This document shows positions 18,205 through 27,115 of a stretch of DNA of 49,820 nucleotides, one piece after another. A program made the translations under genes and the position numbers. The notes beneath the pieces were generated by a model. The model did no database searches, was not told the DNA's origin, and worked only from the letters and a program-made list of their open reading frames with translations. Source of the stretch: Nitrosomonas halophila. Lineage in GTDB: Bacteria; Pseudomonadota; Gammaproteobacteria; Burkholderiales; Nitrosomonadaceae. The stretch's first letter is position 1, and every line of letters starts with the position of its first letter. The stretch spans positions 1 to 49,820 of the forward strand of contig NZ_FNOY01000020.1 of NCBI RefSeq assembly GCF_900107165.1, given 5' to 3'.

Positions 18205-19764
18205 ATGTATGTAGAGTTTGACGGTACTCGCAAGACACTTGGTGATGTTGATATTGTTTATCACGATGATTGCTACCACCTATTTCACCTAGTATTACCC
18301 AATCATGATTACATCGCGCATGCAGTCAGTCGTGACGGGCTGCATTGGGTGCGTGTGGAAAATGCAATTTTCATCGGACATCCGGGCAGCTGGGATGATT
18401 CAATGTTGTGGACGATGCATGTGACCCCGGACCCACACCGGCCCAAGGGCTGGCGGATGTTCTATACCGGCATTTCCCGCCGTGATCACGGTTTGATCCA
18501 GCGTATCGGTCTGGCTGTAAGTGATGATCTGTATCATTGGCGCAAACAGCCGGTCGCTTGGCGGGATAACGAGAACAATCGTGGTAACGAAAATCCCCAA
18601 TCATCATTGATTTCGGCACCGCTCGATCCGGCCAGTTGTTATCCCCTGGCGCCCGCGCCAGAACATTATGAAGCAGATGTCTGTGAAGGCAGGCAATGGG
18701 TGAGCTGGCGAGATCCGTTCTATTTCCGGGAGGATTCGCGCGGATGGCTGCTTTGCTCCGGCAGGGTCAACGATGGCCCCGTTGTCCGGCGCGGTTGTGT
18801 GGCAGCGATGGAGGAAGTTGAGGAAAACCGTTTCGTTCATTGCCCGCCGCTCTATCATCCAGGACTCTATGACGATATTGAGGTTCCCAATTTGCTGAAG
18901 ATCGATCGGGAGTATTACTTGATTGGCAGTATACGCGAGGATGCCAAGATACGTTATTGGCATACCCAGCGCATGGGTGCGCCCTGGAAAAGTTATCATG
19001 ATAACGTGTTGCTCGGCGAGGGAAATTACGCGGGCCGCATCTGTGCCGACCCTGGCGGCTGGCTGCTGTGGAGTTTCTTCACTCATGACCGGATGCGGCG
19101 CGATGTCGCCAATATGCTGCCGCCACCCAAGCGCCTGGTGAGAACGCCGTCAGGGCTGTTGCGAGTGCAGTCGTTCGAGAAGATACTTGATGCTGTCATC
19201 GAGCAGCTGGATGCGAGCACATTGCGCCCACTCAATCGATCCGGGCCCGAAGATCGCTGCCATGCAAGCGGTGACGGTTGTATTAGGCTCAGTGGTTGCT
19301 CGGGATTTCAACCCTTCCTGTTTGAGGGCGAACTGGACAGTTTCCGGTTGCAGGCATCGATGCGGTTAGGTGGCTCCGGGAAGTGCGGCATCGTGTTCCG
19401 GATTGATCGCAACACTCATGATGGCTTCTATCTTTCGCTGGATCTGATGAAGGGGGTTGCTCAAATACGGGACTGGGGCACCAACTGTGCGGCCACCGGG
19501 GAACAGATGATGCGGTTCGAATCGCTGCAGTCCGGTTTCTGGCAGGCGGAGGAGCGGGGAGTCACCCGCATTCAATTGATCGCATTCGGGTGCTACCTGG
19601 AGCTGTCGGTCGATGACCGAGTCGTGCTTTGTTTGGTGAGTGATGCCTATCGATCGGGTGCGGTCGGTTTTTATGTGGAAAGCGCCGCGCTCGAATTGCG
19701 CGATATTTGTCTGCAGCGGTTGAGGTCTCCGGCGCAATCGGATGAGAATCTGGCGGTCGGTTGA
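18205..19764 (+). CDS. Divergent GH32/GH43-type glycosidase-like protein
   Basis: The start at MYVEFDG is chosen because GTAGGAG lies 7 bases before this ATG; the frame stays open upstream to a TTG at 18064. The 519-residue product has a five-bladed beta-propeller N-terminal part: GDVDIVYHDDCYHLFHL (blade 1), ISRDGLHW-type SRDGLHWVRV, GWRMFYTGI and VSDDLYHWRK. The acidic motif WRDPFYF lies near residue 169, and EVPNLL lies near 226 where GH32 enzymes have the catalytic E-C-P. The first-blade motif NDPNG of fructosidases is absent. The C-terminal 150 residues form a beta-sandwich (GKCGIVFRIDRNTHDGFYLS) as in GH32 enzymes. Sucrose or another osmolyte sugar is a possible substrate, suggested by the nearby ect genes, but this is inference. 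No signal peptide. Confidence 0.78.
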   Translation: MYVEFDGTRKTLGDVDIVYHDDCYHLFHLVLPNHDYIAHAVSRDGLHWVRVENAIFIGHPGSWDDSMLWTMHVTPDPHRPKGWRMFYTGISRRDHGLIQRIGLAVSDDLYHWRKQPVAWRDNENNRGNENPQSSLISAPLDPASCYPLAPAPEHYEADVCEGRQWVSWRDPFYFREDSRGWLLCSGRVNDGPVVRRGCVAAMEEVEENRFVHCPPLYHPGLYDDIEVPNLLKIDREYYLIGSIREDAKIRYWHTQRMGAPWKSYHDNVLLGEGNYAGRICADPGGWLLWSFFTHDRMRRDVANMLPPPKRLVRTPSGLLRVQSFEKILDAVIEQLDASTLRPLNRSGPEDRCHASGDGCIRLSGCSGFQPFLFEGELDSFRLQASMRLGGSGKCGIVFRIDRNTHDGFYLSLDLMKGVAQIRDWGTNCAATGEQMMRFESLQSGFWQAEERGVTRIQLIAFGCYLELSVDDRVVLCLVSDAYRSGAVGFYVESAALELRDICLQRLRSPAQSDENLAVG

Positions 19765-19793
19765 TGCTGGCGCCCTCGGTTGGCTGCGCGGTT

Positions 19794-21137
19794 TCAGCTG
19801 GTCAGCCGCTTGACGAAGACCTTGGAACGTCGCTGGTAATTGTAAAGACTCTGCCTGGGCAGGGGGAGTTGGTCGAGCGTGGTTTCGACGAAACCGCGCT
19901 CGACGAACCAGTGAGCCGTGCGGGTAGTGAGGACAAACAGGCGGGTGTAGCCGCGTTTCCTGGCCTGATTTTCAAGATGGTCGATCAGAATGCGGCCCAT
20001 GCCGGCCTTGCGATAATGGGGATGCACGGCCAGGCAGGCCAGTTCACAGGTCTGGTCGTCGGGAAAAGGGTAGAGCGCGGCGCAGGCGATGATGATATTG
20101 TCATGTTCGATCACCGTGAAGCGGTCGATTTCCATTTCCAGCAATTCGCGGCTGCGTCGAACCAGTACGCCTGCATTTTCCAGCGGTTCGATCAATTGCA
20201 AAATTGCGCCGATATCCTCGATTTCTGCCTGACGGATGATTTGCAGCGGATCGCGCGTGATCATGCTGCCGATCCCTTCATGCGTGAACAACTCCATGAG
20301 CAGTGCGCCGTCGACATGACGGCTGATCAGATGTGACCGTCCTACGCCCTGTTCGCATGCCTGCAGTACCCACGGCAGATAGAGCTGTATGTCCTCATCC
20401 AACGGTTGCGCTGTGGTCTTCTGCATGGCTGCGAGCAAGGCTTTGCCCTGTTTGACGGTCATCTCTTGTAACAGTTTCTCGCTGTCACCAGATGGCTGAT
20501 AAATCCCCGGGGTGTTCATCAGGAAGATCAGTTTGTCCGCCTTGAGCGCGATCGCGACTTCGGCGGCGATGTTTTCCAGCGTGAGGTTAAAGATTTCTCC
20601 GGTGGGTGAATAGCCAAGTGGCGACAGCAGGGGAATGGCGCCTTGCTCGAGCTGATCGAGGATCGCAGCGGTATTGACCCGCCGGACCTCGCCGGTATAT
20701 TGCAAATCAATTCCCTCCAAAACCCCGATCGGGCGGGCTGTCACATAATTGCCACTGGTGACGCGGATGGCGGAATTGGCCATGGGCGAGTTGGGCAGCC
20801 CCATGGATAACAATGCCTCGATTTCAACCCGGACTTTGCCAACGGCTGCCTTGACGCACTGGAGGGCAGCGGCATCCGTGACGCGTTTGCCCTGCACATA
20901 GGCAATATCCTGTTGTTCCATTTGCAGCTGGGATTCGATTTGCGGGCGCGCGCCATGTACCAGCACCAGCCGGATACCCAGGCTGGCGAGCAGATTGAAA
21001 TCATGGACCAGCTCGACAAATTTCCCGTCCGAGACCACTTCGCCACCGAAAGCAATGACGAAAATCTTGCCCCGGAAACCATGAATGTAAGGCGTGACAG
21101 AACGAAACCAGCTGATAAATTCGGTATCCGATTTCAT
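19794..21137 (-). CDS. argA: Amino-acid N-acetyltransferase (N-acetylglutamate synthase)
   Basis: The 447-residue enzyme acetylates glutamate to open arginine synthesis. The N-terminal two-thirds is an amino-acid-kinase fold that binds arginine for feedback control (GKIFVIAFGGEVV; HGARPQIESQL; PLLSPLGYSPTGEIFNL). The C-terminal GNAT domain has the acetyl-CoA loop HPHYRKAGMGRILIDHLE near residue 385 and ends ...RSKVFVKRL. Length and order match ArgA (about 440). It lies 43 bp downstream of rsmE on the same strand and ends 29 bp from the convergent GH32-type gene. Function is secure. Confidence 0.95.
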   Translation of the reverse strand: MKSDTEFISWFRSVTPYIHGFRGKIFVIAFGGEVVSDGKFVELVHDFNLLASLGIRLVLVHGARPQIESQLQMEQQDIAYVQGKRVTDAAALQCVKAAVGKVRVEIEALLSMGLPNSPMANSAIRVTSGNYVTARPIGVLEGIDLQYTGEVRRVNTAAILDQLEQGAIPLLSPLGYSPTGEIFNLTLENIAAEVAIALKADKLIFLMNTPGIYQPSGDSEKLLQEMTVKQGKALLAAMQKTTAQPLDEDIQLYLPWVLQACEQGVGRSHLISRHVDGALLMELFTHEGIGSMITRDPLQIIRQAEIEDIGAILQLIEPLENAGVLVRRSRELLEMEIDRFTVIEHDNIIIACAALYPFPDDQTCELACLAVHPHYRKAGMGRILIDHLENQARKRGYTRLFVLTTRTAHWFVERGFVETTLDQLPLPRQSLYNYQRRSKVFVKRLTS

Positions 21138-21180
21138 TGAGCGGATCTTGTGCGGTTAAGGACAAAGGCGTGTGTGAGAA

Positions 21181-21939
21181 TCAATAGTCGCCCCACAGGG
21201 TTTGGGCTGCGGCAATGGCTACCAGGGCCGCGCTTTCGGTGCGCAGGATGCGTTTGCCCAGTCGAATCGGCTCGAAACCGATCGTATGTGCTGCATCCAT
21301 TTCTTCGCTGGTGAATCCCCCTTCCGGCCCCACCAGCAGGGCAAGACATTCATGGGGTTGAGGTGGAGGCAAGTCGGCCAGGCGATGATTGGCCGCTGGC
21401 GAGAGCATCAGGTGATGACGCGGTCGCTCGCCCGTTTCTGTCTGTTGGGCAAATTTCTGTTCGAACCACTGAGACAGTGACAGCAACGGCAACAATTCGG
21501 GAACACTGTTCCGGCCACACTGCTCACAGGCGGAAATGATGACCCGCTGCCAATGGCGCTGGCGTTTGTCGGCACGTTCACCGCTCAAGCGGACGACGCT
21601 GCGCCGTGTCGTCAGAGGTTGTATGCGGGTCACGCCTTGTTCGACTGCTTTCTGAATGATCCAATCCATTTTTTCGTTGGTGCAGATTGCCTGAGCCAAC
21701 TCAATAAGCAAGTGGGATTCGCGCGTCACATCTGAAAAACGGTCGATCTGGACCAGGCATGCCGTTTTCCTGATCTGCGCCAAGTGGCCGGAGAATTCTC
21801 CGCCCTCGCCATTGAAAAGAATGACTGGATCACCCTGCTGCAAGCGCAGGACCTGTGTGGCATGATGGCTGGTATCACTGCGTAACATGACCAGCTCGCC
21901 CGGCTGCATGGGTTGAGGGTGGAAAAAGCGTGCTGTCAT
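21181..21939 (-). CDS. rsmE: 16S rRNA (uracil1498-N3)-methyltransferase
   Basis: The 252-residue SPOUT methyltransferase modifies U1498 of 16S rRNA in the decoding region. An N-terminal PUA-like domain (MTARFFHPQPM; RLQQGDPVILFNGEGGEF) precedes the knotted methyltransferase domain. Its SAM-binding blocks LALLVGPEGGFTSEE and LGKRILRTESAALVA lie near the C-terminus. Length is normal. It is the first gene of a two-gene unit with argA. The promoter region upstream is shared with repeat copy 3 at 22009, 70 bp away. Confidence 0.95.
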   Translation of the reverse strand: MTARFFHPQPMQPGELVMLRSDTSHHATQVLRLQQGDPVILFNGEGGEFSGHLAQIRKTACLVQIDRFSDVTRESHLLIELAQAICTNEKMDWIIQKAVEQGVTRIQPLTTRRSVVRLSGERADKRQRHWQRVIISACEQCGRNSVPELLPLLSLSQWFEQKFAQQTETGERPRHHLMLSPAANHRLADLPPPQPHECLALLVGPEGGFTSEEMDAAHTIGFEPIRLGKRILRTESAALVAIAAAQTLWGDY

Positions 21940-22008
21940 GCGGGATGGATGGTTTTAATAATGGGCGATCAAAAGTTTGTAAACATTTCCATGATAATAT
22001 AACAAAGC

Positions 22009-22173
22009 TGGGAGGCTGTCCGAGAATAGCGATCGTAGCGAGGGCGAAGCTGGCTGAGCGGGATTTTTAGATCATTTGAGGCGAATAGTTGTTCTATTCA
22101 ACGAAAAGGATCGAAAAATCCAGCCTGGCAGGTTCATCCGCAGTAGATCAGTCTATTTTCGGACAGTCTCCTA
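22009..22173. repeat. MITE-like repeat family A, copy 3 (full length)
   Basis: A 165-bp element that begins TGGGAGGCTGTCCGAGAATA (second base differs) and ends TTTTCGGACAGTCTCCTA. It is collinear with copy 2. Its right end lies 34 bp from the start of the redoxin gene, so that gene's promoter must lie in or beyond the repeat. Confidence 0.92.
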
Positions 22174-22206
22174 GAATCATTTAATGGAAAAGGAGTGATT
22201 GACGAT

Positions 22207-22764
22207 ATGGCGAGTCTGGAAACACCAGTTTGTAATTTTGGCTGGCAAGCAGTGGATTTCGATCTTCCTGGCGTGGATGGCAAACGCTATGACCTGGCTG
22301 CGGCACGCGGCGAGAATGGGCTCCTGGTGATGTTTATCTGCAACCACTGTCCTTACGTCAAAGCCATTCGGGACCGGATCATCCGCGATGTCAAGGAGCT
22401 TGCTGGACATGGAATTGGTACCATTGCCATCATGTCGAATGATCCGGCGGACTATCCGGAAGATTCGTTTGACAACATGGCCAAGATAGCCCAGCAATAC
22501 GGGTACCCTTTCCCCTATGTCTGGGATGAAACGCAGGCCGTTGCCAAGGCATATGGCGCCGTGTGCACACCCGACTTCTTCGGTTTCAACAGCCAACTGG
22601 CATTGCAGTATCGCGGCCGGCTGGATGCTTCCCGCAAGGAAGCCGCACCAGCCGATGTGCGCCGCGATTTATTTGAAGCGATGGTGGAGGTGGCCAGGAC
22701 TGGTCAGGGGCCTCGAGAGCAAATTCCCAGCATTGGCTGCTCGATCAAGTGGCGAGCCGATTGA
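22207..22764 (+). CDS. Redoxin/thioredoxin-fold protein with CNHC motif
   Basis: The 185-residue cytosolic product is of the AhpC/TSA-related redoxin type. LLVMFICNHCPYVKAI (about residues 37-52) holds a C-N-H-C pair where thioredoxins have CxxC. This CNHCPYV signature marks a widespread family of putative peroxidases or thiol oxidoreductases. The family-typical ends VWDETQAVAKAYGAVCTPDF and QYRGRLDAS are present. The start at ATG 22207 is preferred because AAAGGAG (22189-22195) lies about 11 bases upstream; a GTG at 22195 falls inside that site. The gene is followed 2 bp later by the inositol-monophosphatase-like gene, so they probably form one transcript. Function is family-level only. Confidence 0.85.
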   Translation: MASLETPVCNFGWQAVDFDLPGVDGKRYDLAAARGENGLLVMFICNHCPYVKAIRDRIIRDVKELAGHGIGTIAIMSNDPADYPEDSFDNMAKIAQQYGYPFPYVWDETQAVAKAYGAVCTPDFFGFNSQLALQYRGRLDASRKEAAPADVRRDLFEAMVEVARTGQGPREQIPSIGCSIKWRAD

Positions 22765-22766
22765 GT

Positions 22767-23552
22767 ATGCTGGAGCAAGTCATTGCAGCAGTGAAAGAGG
22801 TGGCGCACCAGGAAATCATGCCGCGTTACTTGCAGGTCGAGCGGATTTACAAGGAAGACGGCAGTTTTTACACCGAAGCCGACATGGCAGCGCAAACCAG
22901 TTTGCTGGAGAGGCTGCATAGGATTTGTCCTGCTGCCATGATCGGCGAGGAAATGACTGGATTGCAGCAGCACGAACAATGGGAAGCGGGTCAGGATGGC
23001 GTTTGGGCCATCGATCCCCTCGATGGCACTTCCAATTTCATGAATGGCCTGCCTTTTTTTGCCACCTCGGTTGCCTTGTTGCGTGAGGGCAGAAGTGTGC
23101 TGGGCGTGGTATATAACCCTGCCACTGACGAGCTGTTCTACGCGGAACGGGGTAAAGGCGCTTTTCTGAATGGAAAGCCGCTGCCGCTATCCAAGCGCAA
23201 AATTCCATTGCGCAATGCGATTGCCAATGTCGATTTCAAACGGCTGAATCGTAAGCTGGCCGAGGCGGTTGTGGCAGGACATCCCTATGCTTCCCAGCGT
23301 AATTTCGGTGCCTGCGCGCTTGAGTGGTGCTATACCGCTGCCGGCTATTTTGATTTGTATCTGCATGGCGGGCAAAAACCCTGGGATTATGCCGCCGGGT
23401 GCCTGATCCTCGAGGAAGCGGGTGGCCACCGGTGCGCATTGGATAAGGATGATTACTGGTCTGGTCAGCCGTGGCGCCGTTCAGTCATTGCGGCACTCGA
23501 CCAAGAATTGTTCAACCAATGGCGTGATTGGGTGCGATCACATCAATCCTGA
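22767..23552 (+). CDS. Inositol-monophosphatase family phosphatase
   Basis: The 261-residue Mg2+-dependent phosphatase is of the IMPase/CysQ/HisN superfamily. The metal-binding blocks are in order: IGEEMTG (Glu), WAIDPLDGTSNFMNGLPFF near residue 85, and KPWDYAAGCLILEEAGG near residue 205. Substrates in this superfamily include inositol phosphate, PAP/PAPS and histidinol phosphate, and cannot be told apart here. The ATG at 22767 is chosen; GTG at 22749 and TTG at 22761 are in frame and would overlap the redoxin gene. The gene ends 360 bp before trkA. Confidence 0.88.
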   Translation: MLEQVIAAVKEVAHQEIMPRYLQVERIYKEDGSFYTEADMAAQTSLLERLHRICPAAMIGEEMTGLQQHEQWEAGQDGVWAIDPLDGTSNFMNGLPFFATSVALLREGRSVLGVVYNPATDELFYAERGKGAFLNGKPLPLSKRKIPLRNAIANVDFKRLNRKLAEAVVAGHPYASQRNFGACALEWCYTAAGYFDLYLHGGQKPWDYAAGCLILEEAGGHRCALDKDDYWSGQPWRRSVIAALDQELFNQWRDWVRSHQS

Positions 23553-23912
23553 TTCGTATTTCCTCCAGGCACCTTGTGTTGCAGGTCAGGCGTGATGACT
23601 GGCCGTTCATGAGCCTGGAAATCCCGGATGGGCGGGCTGAGCCACGTAACATGGCTGTATTGCCTGGCTCGTGTTTATATGGTTTACTGCGCGCTTTGTG
23701 GGCGTCGACATATCGTACCAGCAAACCGGTGCGCATTCCGTGCACCGGATCAGCGCTGCTTCCTTGCTTGATCATTGTGTATGGGGTACCGGGAATCGTT
23801 ACGGCAGCCGTAACGATGGCAACGGTATGACTCGGCGTTTCCCTGGTTCGCTGGCGAAGGCAGGCGCCATGGTTTAAGGTTATTGCTATTACTCAAGGAT
23901 TGGAGACTGGTA
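23553..23912. other. Intergenic stretch upstream of trkA with a 23-bp palindrome
   Basis: 360 bp with no convincing gene. A perfect palindrome (23795-23817) lies about 95 bp before the TTG start of trkA. TTGGAG at 23900-23905 is the trkA ribosome site. The rest shows no clear motif. Confidence 0.55.
23795..23817. promoter_or_regulatory. Perfect 23-bp palindrome, candidate operator
   Basis: Two 11-bp arms (ATCGTTACGGC and its exact complement) flank one central base. There is no U-tract, so a terminator is unlikely. The placement about 95 bp upstream of trkA would suit a dimeric repressor or activator site. No regulator is known to me for this sequence. Confidence 0.6.
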
Positions 23913-25361
23913 TTGAAGATCATCATTCTGGGGGCGGGCCGGGTAGGTTCAACCGTGGCGGAGAGTCTGGTTGGCGAAGCCAATGATATTACCATGGTTG
24001 ATCTGTCGGCGAGCAAACTGAGCCTGTTGCAGGATCGGATGGATTTGCGCACCGTGGCCGGAAATGCTTCTCATCCTGCTACCATGGGGCAGGCTGGTGC
24101 CGACGATGCCGACATGATCCTGGCGGTAACTGGCAGTGATGAAACCAATATGGTTGCCTGCAAGCTGGCGGCAAGTCTGTTCAACACCCCCACCAAAATT
24201 GCCCGGATCCGGGCTACTAATTATCTGGATCATCCCGAGATCTTTTCCAAGGAGAATTTTTGCGTTGATTTTGCGATTTGTCCTGAACAAATCCTGACCG
24301 GATATATTGAAAAACTGATCGAGTTTCCGGAAGCCCTGCAGGTGCTCGACTTCGCTTCTGGTAAGGTCAGCCTGGTGGCCGTCAAGGCCTTTTACGGCGG
24401 CCCGTTGGTTGGTCAGCAGCTGCAGGAATTGCGTCAGCATGTGCCGAATGTGGAGACCCGGGTAGCCGCCATCTTTCGTCGTGATCGTCCGATCATCCCC
24501 GAGGGCAGTACTGTGGTCGAGGCCGGGGACGAGGTCTTCTTCATCGCCTCTTCCCGTGATATCCGTATTGTCATGAGCGAATTGCGCAGCATGGACAAGC
24601 CTGCCAGGCGTGTGATGATCGCGGGCGGTGGCAAGGTCGGCAGGCGGCTGGCCGAGGCGCTGCAGCACAGTTATCAGGTGCGCATCATTGAATATAATGG
24701 CAAAACCTGTGAGTCGCTGGCGCAGGATTTGCACAATGTGCTGATATTGCATGGCGATGTCACCGACGAGGAATTGCTCGAAAGCGAGAACATCAGCGAG
24801 ATGGATGTATTTTGCGCGCTGACCAATGACGATGAGAACAATATCATGGCAGCCCTGATGGCTAAGCGCATGGGCGCGCGCAAGGTGATTGCGCTCATCA
24901 ATCGCGGCATCTACGTGGATCTGATGCAAAGCAGTGGGATCGATATTGCAATTTCGCCTGCGCAGGTGACCATCGGCTCATTGCTGGCCTATGTCCGGCA
25001 GGGGGATGTGGTCGTGGTGCACAGCTTGCGGCGAGGCGCTGCCGAAGCGCTGGAGCTGGTCGCGCATGGCGATGCCAGTTCGTCGAATGTGGTCGGCAAG
25101 AAAATCGAGGATATCAAGCTGCCCAAAGGGGCCACGATTGGCGCGATTGTCCGCGGTCTTCCGCCTGGCGACGCCTACCGCCAGGACTTGCCCGAGGAGG
25201 AGAAAAAGCATATCTCCGAACGATGGAATCAGGCCCAAGTGATTGTGGCGCATCATGACACGGTGATTGAACAGGATGATCACGTGATCATGTTTGTGGT
25301 CAACAAGAAAATGATCCGTCAGGTCGAGAAGCTGTTTCAGGTCAATGTGGCATTTTTGTAA
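23913..25361 (+). CDS. trkA: Trk potassium uptake regulatory subunit TrkA
   Basis: The 482-residue cytosolic subunit gates TrkH by binding NAD(H)/ATP. Two RCK modules are visible, each with its own Rossmann glycines: KIIILGAGRVGSTVAESL at the N-terminus and RRVMIAGGGKVGRRLAEAL near residue 230. Each has a following TrkA_C part. The TTG at 23913 is chosen because TTGGAG sits 7 bases upstream and the product then starts MKIIILGAGRVG as in other TrkA; a longer in-frame start at 23883 adds ten residues. trkH begins 12 bp after its stop, so the two are co-transcribed. Potassium uptake is the first response to osmotic shock, in line with the ect cluster 7 kb away. Confidence 0.94.
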   Translation: MKIIILGAGRVGSTVAESLVGEANDITMVDLSASKLSLLQDRMDLRTVAGNASHPATMGQAGADDADMILAVTGSDETNMVACKLAASLFNTPTKIARIRATNYLDHPEIFSKENFCVDFAICPEQILTGYIEKLIEFPEALQVLDFASGKVSLVAVKAFYGGPLVGQQLQELRQHVPNVETRVAAIFRRDRPIIPEGSTVVEAGDEVFFIASSRDIRIVMSELRSMDKPARRVMIAGGGKVGRRLAEALQHSYQVRIIEYNGKTCESLAQDLHNVLILHGDVTDEELLESENISEMDVFCALTNDDENNIMAALMAKRMGARKVIALINRGIYVDLMQSSGIDIAISPAQVTIGSLLAYVRQGDVVVVHSLRRGAAEALELVAHGDASSSNVVGKKIEDIKLPKGATIGAIVRGLPPGDAYRQDLPEEEKKHISERWNQAQVIVAHHDTVIEQDDHVIMFVVNKKMIRQVEKLFQVNVAFL

Positions 25362-25373
25362 GCAGCATCAGTT

Positions 25374-26831
25374 ATGACTCATTTTCTTGCGGTCGCCAAC
25401 GTATTGGGCAAGATGATTCTGGTCTTTGGCCTGACCATGCTGATCCCTTATGGCGTGGCCTATTGGCTGGAGGACGGCTCTCTGGACGTTTTTCGGGACG
25501 CATTGCTGATCACCCTGGGATGCGGTGCGGCCATTTGGCTGATGACCCGTCCTTTCAAGCGCGAATTACAGATCCGTGACGGTTTTCTGCTGGTGGTATT
25601 GGTTTGGCTGTCATTGCCGTTGTTTGGCATGTTGCCTTTTCTGGCGTATTTTCCGGAGCTGGGCATCGCCAAGTCATATTTCGAGGCGGCTTCCGGATTG
25701 ACCGCGACCGGGGGAACGGTTCTGACCGGTCTTGATTCGCTGCCTCATGCCATCAATTTATGGCGTGGCCTCATGATCTGGCTGGGCGGGATGGGATTGA
25801 TCGTCCTGGCGGTCGCGATTCTGCCGATGTTGGGGGTGGGTGGCAGACAGCTATTCAAGGCGGAGATTCCGGGCCCGATGAAAGAATCCAAGTTGACCCC
25901 GCGCATAGCCGAGACCGCCAAGGGTTTATGGCTGGTTTATGCCGCGCTGACGCTGCTTTGTATTATCGCCTACTGGTCAGCCGGGATGAGTGAGTTCGAT
26001 GCGGTCATGCACGCCTTCACCACTTTGGGGCTGGGCGGATTTTCCTCGCATGATGCCAGCTATGGCTACTGGGATTCTCCACTGATCGAGGCGATCGCGA
26101 TTGTGTTCATGCTGCTGGCGGGGATCAATTTCGCCACCCATTTCATGGTCTGGCGAACTAAAAGTTTTTCTTTTTACCGGGTTGATCCGGAAGCGAAGCT
26201 TTTTTTTCTGATCGTGCTTGGCAGTTGTGCGGGTCTGGCTGTTTACCTGTGGAGTGAGGGGGTTTACGAGGAGCCGCTGATGGCGTTGCGTTTTGCCGCC
26301 TTCAATGTGGTTTCGGTGGCTACAACCACTGGCTACAGTAATACTGATTACGCTGTCTGGCCCATTTTCGCACCGCTGTGGATGATGTTTCTGTCGGGTT
26401 TCAGCACCTCCTCGGGATCGACCGGCGGGGGGATCAAAATGATCAGGGTGCGGATACTCTACAAACAGTTTTTCCGGGAAATGATTACCATCATGCATCC
26501 GCGCGCGGTTTCTCCGGTCAAGATCGGACGCAACGTGATTTCCCACAAGATTATTTTTGCCGTTCTGGCCTATTTGTTCGTTTATGCAGCAAGCATGGTT
26601 TTGATGACTTTGACGCTGACTTTGAGCGGCTTGGATGGCATGACGGCTTTTTCGGCGGCAATTGCCTGCCTGAATAATCTTGGGCCAGGCATGGGCGAAA
26701 TTGGCCCCGCTTCAACCTATGTTTCGTTGAACGATTTCCAGATTTGGTTGTGCAGTTTTGCCATGTTACTGGGCAGGCTCGAGTTTTATACATTGTTGAT
26801 CGTTTTTACCATTGCCTTCTGGCGCAAGTAG
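25374..26831 (+). CDS. trkH: Trk potassium channel subunit TrkH
   Basis: The 485-residue membrane subunit has about ten transmembrane helices and four pore loops. The selectivity-filter segments occur in order: ASGLTATGGTVLTGL, TTLGLGGFSSHD, SVATTTGYSNTDY and ACLNNLGPGMGEIG. The conserved GSTGGGIKM lies between the third and fourth. Length is the family norm (about 483). It is the second gene of the trkAH unit; the 12-bp gap suggests coupling. After the stop is an imperfect hairpin region (26895-26928, GTCAGC...GCTGAC) with no U-tract. Confidence 0.95.
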   Translation: MTHFLAVANVLGKMILVFGLTMLIPYGVAYWLEDGSLDVFRDALLITLGCGAAIWLMTRPFKRELQIRDGFLLVVLVWLSLPLFGMLPFLAYFPELGIAKSYFEAASGLTATGGTVLTGLDSLPHAINLWRGLMIWLGGMGLIVLAVAILPMLGVGGRQLFKAEIPGPMKESKLTPRIAETAKGLWLVYAALTLLCIIAYWSAGMSEFDAVMHAFTTLGLGGFSSHDASYGYWDSPLIEAIAIVFMLLAGINFATHFMVWRTKSFSFYRVDPEAKLFFLIVLGSCAGLAVYLWSEGVYEEPLMALRFAAFNVVSVATTTGYSNTDYAVWPIFAPLWMMFLSGFSTSSGSTGGGIKMIRVRILYKQFFREMITIMHPRAVSPVKIGRNVISHKIIFAVLAYLFVYAASMVLMTLTLTLSGLDGMTAFSAAIACLNNLGPGMGEIGPASTYVSLNDFQIWLCSFAMLLGRLEFYTLLIVFTIAFWRK

Positions 26832-27115
26832 GCAGCGGTGGCGGCCAGACCGCCGGAGAAAGTGGAAATTCCTGCGGCAGCTGGTGGCCAAGTGGTCAGC
26901 TTCCTAGTTCTGGAAGGAAGCTGCTGACAGCCCGTTGATGCAGCGCATGGCTGCCTTGCCATGCCGCGTCATATCCCTCTGCTTTGCGCGGATTCCGGCC
27001 TGCGTCTGTCTGAGGTTTTCTGGATTATGCGTTATCATAGGGCCATTGGCATCAACGAGAGGGTTTTTCGTTGTTCTGATAGAGAACTTGGCCAGGAAGG
27101 ATGGCAGAGTGAGGG

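Noticed and set aside
23949..24929. A 326-codon open frame on the minus strand
   Set aside because: Shadow of trkA, which has both Rossmann motifs.
26895..26928. Hairpin after trkH
   Set aside because: Interrupted stem with no T-run; not convincing as a terminator.
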